Positions 24,350 to 34,585 of a stretch of 64,000 nt of DNA are shown here, in pieces (positions within the stretch are counted from its first letter, which is position 1; the number at the start of each line of letters is the position of its first letter). The stretch lies in NCBI GenBank assembly GCA_037951105.1, contig JBAMJV010008044.1:31478-95477 (forward strand). Reading direction: 5' to 3'. This DNA comes from Echinarachnius parma (lineage: Eukaryota; Echinodermata; Echinoidea; Clypeasteroida; Echinarachniidae). Made by a program: the position numbers and the translations under genes. The notes under the pieces are model-generated. The model was not told the DNA's origin and did not search any database. It was given only the letters and a program-made list of their open reading frames with translations.

Positions 24350-24352
<3 letters not shown>

Positions 24353-24447
24353 AAATTTACTAAAATAATAGGCCTAGACCTGTTTTGTTACTTGTTATCT
24401 TGGGCCCAACCATAGAGTCTTGATGATAACTGTATGGACTCAACATA

Positions 24448-26750
24448 CCGTAAATGTTTGAATAGAAGCGCTATGGTACATGGCTCTGTACGTTGTCTTT
24501 AAAATAGCGTCAGCTGAGTCCAAAAGTAGGAAGTTTCCCGAGACGTTGAACGCAATTTAAATGTGAATGATAATGAATATTGATGATGAATAATGACTAC
24601 TAAATGTAAGTTGGTTTACAGGAAGCTTGCGATTTAAATAAACGATTGTATCAAACAGGGTATTATATAAGCGATTACTGATTCGAATTCCTTACTATAA
24701 TGCTGTTCTAAGCCACCACTATTAACAAAGGCTAAGTCTTGTATCGGGACTATTATCTTTACTGCATGATTGTGGAAAAACAATGTTTCGCTTTACGTGC
24801 TCATAGGGAAGTATATACTTGTAAGTAGCTTTTCGCATTCGCACTTCCCTTGGTCTGAGTGTTTATGAAGAAAATAGATAGTAGCAAGAGGGTGAGACAT
24901 TTTAAAAATGAAATTTCAAATGAATGGCAAACAATAACACATTGGATATTATGATGGGTCTCATCAACAAGAGTCATATATAAATTAAGTCAACATCTTA
25001 ATGTATATAAAATTAAATGTTACATTTTTTAGGTCTTTAAGGAGATTTAGACTCCATGCAGACAATAGAATATCAACACCCGATATTAATTCAATTACTA
25101 TGTAACAGTATATTTAGATGAATCCCCAGAGTTGAATATAGGGATAATCATCATCGAGAAGTCGTGCCCTCAGCTCAGTATATAGAAAACAAAAACGAGC
25201 GAATCGTTTCCTAGAATCGCGAATGTTTCTTTCTTTTATTCCATATGATGATACCTTAAATGAATCGTAAATAAAGGTTGTTCTTGGCAACCATTGATGC
25301 TTGCCCGACATACATTCAGCTTGCTTGACGAAATAGCAGCTGACGGTGCAGAATGTATTCTGTCAACGATTAACGAAAGAAATGCAATGATGTCCGATTT
25401 AACTTGATATTCAAGCAGGGGGAAATTCTATTCCATCTATTGTCATACAATGGGATCGTGAATAAGTACTTAGCGAATCATTGCTTGTCTTTTGTTAATC
25501 ATTGAAAGACCAAATTTTGCACCAGTCAGCTGCTATTCCGCCAGGCAAGCTGAATGGAGAGCGGGCAAGCATCAATTGTTGCCATTAACAGCCTTTATTC
25601 AAGAATCCATGATATTGTATAATCATAGATGGAATTCAAGAAAGACACGTTCGTGATTCTATTGTGCCTCCAGTCTTAACGTTATTGCATGAATATAAAC
25701 AGTGTTTTGTTGTTATTTCTTATATTCCTGTACTAAGGGCATGCCTTCTCGAAGATGAGTATCCCTATGCTCAACTGGGGAAAATGCATATGAATATAAA
25801 AATGCACTAATAATAATTGATCATTATACCATTCTTAACAAAAACAATCCAAACAAGGCGATAGCCGTAAAGTGTCTCGCCCACTTGCGCGCACTTGACC
25901 TCATTTGACCTTTGACCTACTTATGTGACCTTTGACCCCAGAATATCATGGAGGCCAATGTAGGGCATCTACCAATCAAGTTTGGTTACAAACAGATGCA
26001 GGGTTGGAAAGTTATTCAAATTTTCGTAAGCGTCACGGACAGACGGACGGACAACCAGACGGACGGACGGACGCAATTTGAATCCCTTAGTCTCCCTCCA
26101 CCTACGGTGGGCTCGACAAAAACAAACCCTAACCCTAACCTAGACATCATTTTTGTATGTACATAGATCAAATTTTACAAAGATCGAAATGCGGTGTGAT
26201 ATTATTAGCACATTTAAGTTTCACCTATAATGTTTTCATATCCGATGTAAATATTTGTTGTCCGCAATTCTCATTTTAGAAAATCAAGGAGTCTAGGAAA
26301 TTTAGTGACGGAGCTGATAATCAATTTTATGGAGGCTGACTATTTTCTCCATAAATACTTAAATCACGGAAAGCGTGGATGCGAAACACTAATCTCATGT
26401 ATACCTCCCAATGCAAATTTTACTCGGAACGTAAATGTTTTCCCACCTGCAAGAGAGGTCTATAGGCCCCATTTAAATTAGCCTTTGTTGAAAGTGGTGG
26501 CTTTGAACATCTATTAAGGAATTTGAATCAGTAATCTGTTATATAATACCCTTTTTGATACAATCGTTTATTTCAATCGCAAGCTACCTGTAAACCAACT
26601 TACATTTAGTAGTCATTATTCATCATCAATATTCATTATCATTCACATTTAAATTGCGTTCAACGTCTCGGGAAACTTCATACTTTTGGACTCAGATGAC
26701 GCTATTTTACAGAGCCATGTACCATAGCGCTTCTATTCAAACATTTACGG
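24448..26750. mobile_element. TA-flanked element with long inverted repeats, 2.3 kb
   Basis: CCGTAAATGTTTGAATAGAA at the left and its inverse at the right, between TA dinucleotides at 24446-24447 and 26751-26752. The inverted homology extends about 280 bp inward (caacgtctcggg, gtaaaccaacttacattta and others) with moderate divergence. No transposase ORF. A second inverted-repeat element lies inside at 25124-25780, and a (ACGG)n stretch at about 26036-26075. Confidence 0.75.
25124..25780. mobile_element. Nested inverted-repeat element, 657 bp
   Basis: Left CCCCAGAGTTGAATATAGGG and right end with its diverged inverse. Arms of about 230 bp (25124-25360 and 25515-25780) share agctgctattc, caagctgaatg, gggcaagcatcaa and ttctcgaagatga blocks. 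The target duplication is unclear. Confidence 0.65.
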
Positions 26751-26800
26751 TATATAATGTATGTTTAGGTTGATTGCCCTCTACAATGATAATTGTGTAA

Positions 26801-26909
26801 GATTTCCTCCAAATAAAATTGGTTTAAACTTGTTGTGGAAAGGTTCAAAAGATAAATTTTCAAATGGGTACGGATCACCTAATTCGTCTATGACGAATTT
26901 CATGTCTAG
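26801..26909 (+). mobile_element. Helitron-like 3' terminus, copy 2
   Basis: The same 109 bp as 21521-21629, ending in hairpin plus CTAG|T, again abutting the dispersed repeat. The sequence to the left of 26801 differs from that left of 21521. Confidence 0.6.
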
Positions 26910-26911
26910 TT

Positions 26912-28500
26912 TTTATTCTTTTTCTTTGTACGTTTTTTGTGTCTCGTGTCTGTAAAATTTGGCTGGGGATATGATAATGAAACCTGGTGAACATAATAGA
27001 CCTTGGTCCGAAATTGTGCACCTGGGTAATGATTATGACGGTACTACCCTGTGACGTCATGGAGACGCCATTTTGTGAAATATTTCAACAGCCCATATCT
27101 TTCTTACGTAATGGTATATTTTCACCAAATTCTGTACATGGCAAGCTAAGTTCAAGGGCTATATAAAAATGTCGCACCCAAGGTCGTACGGACAACGACG
27201 GACGCGTACGCGCGCGTCAAAGGGTAAAAATCCTTGAAAAATTCTCAAATCAACCGGCGAACCAATTTTCCATACGTTTCAGGTCATTCCGAGCATTTCA
27301 AAATTTTGCGCGCGTGCGCGTTTGCGCGCGCGCTTTTTCACGCGTAGCGCGCACGGAACAAAAAAATGGCGTTTTTTTTTTTGGAAACTGTTCCCAATAC
27401 TTTCTATGATAAATTAAAACAGTTTCCAGATCTCCTCGACCAAAAACGCTCGAACAGGAGGGCGTAAAACTTTAAAATCCGCGAGTGCTGCTATGCACAA
27501 AATATGTACAAAATATGCCCTTTTTTAATTGATAATAATTTTTAAAATCCACGGGCAATTTTGTTAAAAATATTTTTCCTTGCAGACGAATGAGTTGTAG
27601 ATACAACGTCATGCATCCTTATCGCCAACCAAACCTCATTATGTAATCATATGACCATGAGAAGTTAACATTAGCAGTTTTCAACGATTTTATCATTTGC
27701 GATTATGTATATATCGTGTTTGGATTCCGATATCTCGGTCAGTTCTGCTTGAATCTGTCCCAAGTTTTGATATCTTGTAGCTGGGACGATTCTGAACAAT
27801 TACTATCTCTTTCCGACCGGAAATGTGCCGATGCGCGCGTGCTACACATGAAATCCGCGCGTGCTGCCATATGTAAAATATGTGTAAATGTGGTAAAAAC
27901 ATGCCCTGTTCAATTGATCATAAATTTGAAAATCCATGTTCAGTATTTTGGTTGTTGTGTATTCGTGACAGAGTATGAGTTGTAGATATGGTGCGATATT
28001 CAAAAATCGCCAATCGGACATCGTGACGTCATCAATTTGCCATGAAAAGCGAAAATTTAATTTTGATTGATTTCATAAATTTTGTGTTATGTTTTGAAGG
28101 TGCAGTTGTGTGTCTATCTCCTTCGATTCTGGTCGAATACGTCTACAATTTTGATATGTTGTAGCGGAGATCTGGAGGAAAAATAATATGTTCCTATTAT
28201 GTTACTCACATAATGGCAACATTTGTTTTTTCTCTATTGCAATGTAGGATACAAATATTTCAAGATATTCCGAGTAAGCCGTTATATTTCTTTTGTTTCG
28301 TAACTTACGGTGTTTTTAATTAAATGTTTGAAATCAGTAATTGGTTCTCAAAACAGGGCACATCAAATTGATGCATATAATGCCTTGCTAATTAACGTGA
28401 CTAAGCCGCCCTCCCCAAAGTATGAGGCTTCGCCCCTATTACTACGTCGTTCAACGCCCACCTGTTTTCAGTAACGGTCGAAATAATCTCTCAACCCTAG
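26912..28500. repeat. Dispersed repeat, copy 3 (partial, diverging)
   Basis: Close to copies 1 and 2 up to about 28150, then progressively diverged to about 28500, after which homology is lost. Confidence 0.8.
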
Positions 28501-30100
28501 CGTTTGCGTGTAGTAATCCCTATTAGCGCTGCAATAATGGAGAAAGGTGATTTTGACTCGACCTGTACCAACGTAATTTGATCCCTACGAACTGAAGTAT
28601 ATACCGCGATAACACGGCCCTCTCTTCCTACACACGAAGTGGGGATCAAGTATTGTGCCTGGAAAGTTGTTGTCTCTTCTCTGATCAACACGTTATTGTA
28701 CAGGTAAGACAATATAATTTCTATCTTACATGGATAATTGAAGTTACATCGCATTTTATAATGTTAAGGTAGTCATGTTAAAGTTATATATTTATAATGA
28801 ATGAGATGGAAACTAGTGGAATTATGAGGGAAGAGTTTGAGAGAGATTATACTAGTTATAGTCGTATAACTTGCTGAATATTGAGAATAATCTTTGTATT
28901 GTTTATGGTAATTATCTAAGTAATAATTATATACTGGTTGATTAATAATATCTGATGTAAAAGAGAGACACAAGTTTTGAATTAATACATGTATATTATA
29001 AGTGAGTATACTGTTGCATAAAGATTTAGCATGAGGTTCTGCTGTGAACAGTGAAGATTAACTTTGAATGTTCGATGTGAATGGGACTTATAATTATTTT
29101 TCTGTGTGTTCTCCTATACTTATGATTGTATTTGTGGAACCAGCCAAAGCATAAAGCCGTGTGTATGAAAAGGGTTTAGTTATTCCAATCGCCCCTTACC
29201 GAAACTAAAATTGAGATAAACAAACGTATATCTGCAGTCTGTCTCATTCACGAAAAGTGTAGTCTTATGGATCAGACCCATTTAGTATATCATTTTGTAT
29301 TGTACATCGACGAAACGTACACAATGCATAGTTGACCTTAGAATAGTAATTCAAATTGTCTGGAATATAGAATAACTAGGAAGACTGGTAATTGTGTATG
29401 TGGAAGATGATGTATTTGCTTCTCTGAGAATCCTCCCAAAAGAACAACTTTGTACGATTGCATGGTTTAAAGGTACACTTGAGTATTGGTACTTCCCGAA
29501 ATGCCCGATGACACAAAATTGGTTGGTGGAATTATGAGGGAAGAGTTTGAGAGAGATTATACTAGTTATAGTTGTATAACTTGCTGAATATTGAGAATAA
29601 TCTTTGTATTGTTTATGGTAATTATCTAAGTAATAATTATATACTGGTTGATTAATGTAAAAGAGATACACAAGTTGTGAATTAATACATGTATATTATA
29701 AGTGAGTATACTGTTGCATAAAGATTTAGCATGAGGTACTGCTGTGAACAGTGAAGATTAACTTTGAATGTTCGATGTGAACGGGACTTATAATTATTTT
29801 TCTGTGTGTTCTCCTATTCTTATGATTGTATAAATTTGTGGAACCAGTCAAAGCATAAACCCGTGTGTATGAAAAGGGTTTAGTTATTCCAATCACCCCT
29901 TACCGAAACTAAAATTGAGATAAACAAACGTATATATCTGCAGTCTGTCTCATTCACGAAATGAAAATGCTGTATTCGCTTCTCTGAGAAACCTCCCAAA
30001 AGAATAACTTTGTACGATTGCATGGTTTAAAGGTACACTTGAGTATTGGTACTTCCCGAAATGCCCCATGACACAAAATTGGTTGGTTCTAATTCAATTA
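28501..30100. repeat. Locally duplicated AT-rich sequence
   Basis: About 28813-29235 and 29523-29955 share long near-identical stretches (ggaattatgagggaagagtt onward). About 29455-29525 and 30015-30088 form a second direct pair (gcatggtttaaaggtacact). The two duplications interlock. No coding potential seen. Confidence 0.8.
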
Positions 30101-30349
30101 GAAAGTTCCTTGAATAAAACATGTAAAATGAGAATCATTCCCTTTCAAATGTTCTCATAATTGTAAAATTTCATGTAGAAATATTTTATTTATATATCGT
30201 CTAGACAATCGATATCTTGATTTTTTTAAATACTTAAAATGCATATACACTTCTTTAAAAAAAAATAAAAAGAGGTTTTTAAATAGTTGATACTATCTTT
30301 ATCTAATCATTATTTTCACAAAACATCACATGCACAATGTTGCTTTCTT

Positions 30350-30537
30350 AGAAAGCACCCTCTTGAGTTGTAACAGCTATTAAAAAAAAAAAAAATGATA
30401 ACCGGGTCTTTACTTTGTCGTTTGTTATTTTCTATACATGTCAACCATGGTTGAGTTATAACTGTTAGGTTGTACTGTAATGGTGCAGGTTTTGATTAAT
30501 ACAATTTAGTTTGACTAAAACTCAATTATCCCTTTAA
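30350..30537. repeat. Right-end fragment of a TTAA-type MITE
   Basis: Matches the right part of 31643-32088 (caccctcttgagtt, gtaatggtgcaggttttg) and ends aactcaattatccct followed by TTAA. Confidence 0.65.
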
Positions 30538-31029
30538 GAATATTTTTGATAGTTTTTTCCCTTATCAATCATCCCCTCAGTACACCAGGGATTCAGGAAT
30601 TGTTTATTTTAGTTCGGTCATTTCACAAACATGTTGTAGATTCGAGTAGCCATTTTGACGCTAGGATTTAAAGTGCCATTGTCAGTTTTGAGATTTAGTT
30701 TAGTAATTTGATATTATTTATAAAGTTAATATTTTTGTTTTAAATATGAAATACATTATTTGATACTTGATTATTAAAAGGAGTTTTTGTGATAACTGTT
30801 TAATAATGTTTAATGTTTAATAATTCTTTATAAGCATGCATGACAGGTCTGATGGTGACAGGGTGTAGTCTTATCGTTCAGGCCCATGAAAGTATATTAC
30901 TTTGTGTTATACATAAACTTCACTGATAGTAGTAATTGTGCATCTTGATTGTGTGGTAAATGATATAGTTATTCAAAGTGTCTGGAACATATATAATCAC
31001 TAAGACGACGGATACTTGTGATGATTATA
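30538..31029. other. Unassigned AT-rich sequence
   Basis: No gene recognised. Confidence 0.4.
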
Positions 31030-31291
31030 GATAGTGGCGATTTTTTCAAAGGGGGGGGTGTTATTTCGTCAACCAAAATTGTCAAGGGGTGCCGGTTGAG
31101 GGGTTGTTAATGAAGAATTTTCCAGGGGTGGGCGTCGATGAAGATTTGTCGGGGGGGGGGGGGGGGGCGTGTCGGTGAAGATTTTTCGAGGGGGGTGTCA
31201 GTGAAGATTATTCGAGGGGAGGGGGAAGTCGGTGAAGGTCAAAGGTCATGCGTATCACCTTATTCGTCAAAATGACGAATAACATGTCTAG
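31030..31291 (+). mobile_element. Helitron-like 3' region with G-rich degenerate tandem repeat
   Basis: Positions 31046-31240 hold imperfect units of gtcggtgaagatttttcgag plus a G-tract. They are followed by gtatcacctt, the hairpin attcgtc-aaaat-gacgaat (31262-31280), aacatgt and CTAG (31288-31291). The next bases, ttgtatgttgtgtttgtatt, match a site at 40266 where they are preceded by cttta, as expected for insertion between A and T. Confidence 0.6.
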
Positions 31292-31642
31292 TTGTATGTT
31301 GTGTTTGTATTTCGTGTTTATAGTTGTTAAGCACTATATATTCAATACAATATTTGATCCACCTAAAGAGAGTGATGATATATTCAGTAGATTCGGAATA
31401 AAAACAAAATAAGCGTGAGAGACTACACAAAAATTGTTTTTATAATATCATTTGAATCCTTTATCAATGTGGACTTCAATATATACCAACATGATGTATC
31501 TACGTCGATTATGGAATGTTTTACTGATGCCTGTAAAAGAAAAGCACTTTTTAGACGCCCATTCAGGACTGGTCTCGAAAATACTCGGGCTAGGGTCTAT
31601 GAGAAATGCATGTTATAGCAAAGTCAATGAGTCAAGGGTTAA

Positions 31643-32088
31643 AGGGATAGTTGAGTTTTGGTATAGAGGGCGCTACACAAAATAATGAAAAACTGAGTGT
31701 CAAATTTCCAAAGAGCATACAATTTTAATGACATAATCAACTTTATTTGATCAAAATTGGTTCAGAAATGGCTGAAATATCCACAAATATAACCATTTGT
31801 AATAACTGTGGGGCACCACATTTATTCGATAATTTTGAACCAGCCATTCAAACAAAAAAAAAAAAATTTAAACAAACCGATGAATGTTTATAGAGCGCCC
31901 TCTTGAGTTTTAACGGCTCTTTTTGAATGATAACAGGCTTTTTACTTAGTCATTTGTAATTTTGTATTCCTTTCGAGCATGGTGGAGTTATAAAGTTAGT
32001 TTGTAATGTAATGGTGCAGGTTTTGGTTACTAAAATTCAGTTTGACAAAAACTGTATACTCTCTTTATACAAGAACTCAACTATCCCT
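31643..32088. mobile_element. TTAA-flanked MITE (Kolobok/T2-like), 446 bp
   Basis: AGGGATAGTTGAGTTTTGG at the left and AAGAACTCAACTATCCCT at the right, between TTAA at 31639-31642 and 32089-32092. Fragments of the same family lie at 20842-21030 and 30350-30537. Confidence 0.8.
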
Positions 32089-32323
32089 TTAATATCATAC
32101 AAGTTAAACTTCATCCAACATAATATGGAGCTTTGAAATGTCATATTCACATTGGCACGTGTATCTGTATAAATTGGGACAAATAAATGCAATCTCTTCC
32201 AAAGTTAAGAAAGTGGATTTATTGCCTTTCAGAATTAAGCCATACGTGTATATACATACATCAATATAAACAAATAAGTGTACATATGCTTGAGAACAAG
32301 TTCCATGATATTATATACATTAA

Positions 32324-32665
32324 AGGGATCTAGTATCGTTGTTGACATCTGCAACAAGTGATGAATGGTTGATAAAATGTGAATTAATTGTTGTAATCTG
32401 ATATGTCCACTGAGTAATGTATGAACATTTCATATTGAATGGATATTATATGACCAAGCAATGAGTAAAAATGCAAAGCAATATTTGCTAACTCATTTTA
32501 CCGACTAAATTTGTACTGTTTTAACTTCCCAGTGGATAATTAACAATCCAAACAAGATATTGTAAATATCTTTTTGATGAAAAGGACATTAGAAAAAAAG
32601 AAAAAAAAATTGTTCCATGCTCTGATGGTAAGATTTGTGGATTTGGACAATGCTACTAGATCCCT
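32324..32665. mobile_element. TTAA-type MITE, 342 bp
   Basis: AGGGATCTAGTA and TACTAGATCCCT termini, flanked by TTAA on the left and TTGA on the right. A second copy is at 53416-53788. Confidence 0.7.
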
Positions 32666-32960
32666 TTGATGAATCGGGTAAGGATTATTATGTTTTCTGT
32701 TTCGTGGTAAAAAATGTATCTTGTATGTACATACTCACTGAATTAATTTGTACTCATGTATCATAGTTAAACAGTTAAAGACTACACTATTATTCACAAA
32801 TGCGATAAGCATCACCAACATATTTCAATAGTACTAATTTGTTTTATTTCACCATTTATAAATCTATTTACTGTAGATGCATGCAATATATTATAAGATG
32901 CTTGTGGCAAATATCTCTTTGAGAGTCATCAATAGAGGGTGATTCGTGGCCGTACCCAGA

Positions 32961-33448
32961 TACAATCCAGCAATGATATTGCGTGCGTACCATGACACCT
33001 CCTTGCAAGGCGCCCTCTGATACAACGATACAATATCACTTTAATGTGTGTACAAAGTTATAATGCCCGTATAGCTGAATGCTCGTACAATCTTCTCTCG
33101 GGGTGGCCCTCCTGTTCATGCTCTTCAAGCTCTGTTGTTTCACATTTTGCCGACGGCATTTGACTACCGTATAAAGGCAGTATGTAGTGCAGTATGTATT
33201 ATTGTAGTGACCATTTGATATACTTTGATGTGACGGGAGGTAGATCGACCTCTGGGGTTCGTTCCCGTTCGGTGATGAACTTAATTCAGGGCCGTTAACT
33301 AAATAAAATGTTTACAGAGCGCATCACACGAGAGGCGGTACCAATACCACCAACCCCCACGCCGCACTGGGGCGTTTTGCCTCTAGTCTCGAAACCTATA
33401 TAAATGCACAAAAGAGTATCACTGAGCTTTCAAAACTGTACAAATTAA
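32961..33448. other. TLR upstream region, distal part
   Basis: No ORF recognised. Contains TATATAAA at 33397-33404, a possible TATA element about 1.2 kb before the TLR start codon, and a gcgccctctgata motif near 33010 that recurs near 37668 and 37975 downstream of the gene. A promoter role is a guess. Confidence 0.3.
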
Positions 33449-33894
33449 AGTGATCCATTAACGTCATAAGAATTGTCCAAACGTGACATTTGAGACTACA
33501 ATCATAATTATACTAATATCATTATAGGATAATACTACTAATAATAGACCAGCACACAGCATTTATATTGCGCCATCAATATATGCCAATCTAAACATTC
33601 TATTCCACGGCACATTATACCCACATACTAAAATGTGTGAATAGAAACGACAACTGTTTACCTTGTAAAAAGGGGGAAATTAAATATAACATCATATTTG
33701 CCAATTGATTTTGACTGCAACCGATCAAAACGATTCCGGAACGCTTTTCATTCAATCATAAAATAACATCTCCATTACAAGGGAGACGTTTGAAAAATAC
33801 ACATGTCATTCTTTTTTACCACAAGCCAGTTAACAAGAGAAATTTCCGATGAATTTGACAATTTGTCATTAACCTTGAAGGTTAATGGATTACT
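33449..33894. mobile_element. TTAA-flanked MITE upstream of the TLR gene, 446 bp
   Basis: AGTGATCCATTAAC at the left and GTTAATGGATTACT at the right pair with one mismatch, between TTAA at 33445-33448 and 33895-33898. No ORF. It ends about 690 bp before the TLR start codon, so it may lie in the promoter, 5' UTR or a 5' intron. Confidence 0.75.
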
Positions 33895-33898
33895 TTAA

Positions 33899-34585
33899 TC
33901 AATTAGTCATACATTTGGGTCAATCATGATAAACAAACTCTTTTTTTTTTCAAGTTGTTTATATCAGTATCTAAAAATAAAAATGAAATGTATTGACAAG
34001 CGTCGTTGAAATGTAAGAGAGCATGCAGAAAGAGATTCACTTAAATATTCAAGCACCTTCGCTTTCGATCCATAGTATGGACCAATGAACGAATGGAGTA
34101 GCGTGGTTGGATCGATTGGGGGAGGGAGGAATTAAGGTGATGCATTCCTTTATTATTTCACCGTTTTCCTCATGTATTGTATTGTTGTATTCATTATTGT
34201 TGGGGGCACGAGCCCCCCCCCCCCCCTCCCCCCTCAATTCGTGCCCCCGTTACTACACCACTGCAATGAAGTGTCGCCATGCTTCAGAATTACCGATTTT
34301 TGTTTTTATTATAAGCTTTGAAGAATCGCGGTGCGGTATATACTTGATTTCGTAGATTGGCATCGTGATGTCCTACACCTTCGACAGAGAAATCAATGAT
34401 CGTAGTTCGGTGACAATCATGAATGGGACAGGAAAGCTTCATTTACAATTTAATGTATTTTCATCTGTGCAAATTTAGAGATATTCTGATTACTGGTTTA
34501 TTTGGATTGATATAATTGCAGGACGTAATAATCAGGTATAGTACCTTTAGATTTCCGCTGACCAACCATCATCAATTCAAGAACA
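33899..34585. other. TLR proximal upstream region
   Basis: Holds a C-tract with inverted flanks gggggcacgag and ctcgtgcccc-like sequence near 34203-34247. Just before the gene, ataattgcag at 34512-34521 resembles a splice acceptor, so a 5' UTR intron is possible. Neither is proven. Confidence 0.35.

Larger units (their letters stand above)
31292..32960. repeat. Diverged copy of the array-unit sequence
   Basis: Starting ttgtatgttgtgtttgtatt and running through gttaagcactatata, gcgtgagagactacac and agtcatcaatagagggtgat, it parallels 40266-40300 plus 52970-54140 with clear divergence. It carries its own TTAA-type insertions at 31643-32088 and 32324-32665. Confidence 0.7.

Noticed and set aside
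26124-26140. Telomere-like ccctaaccctaacc
   Set aside because: Only about two and a half units, within a transposon interior; not a telomere or a clear interstitial array.
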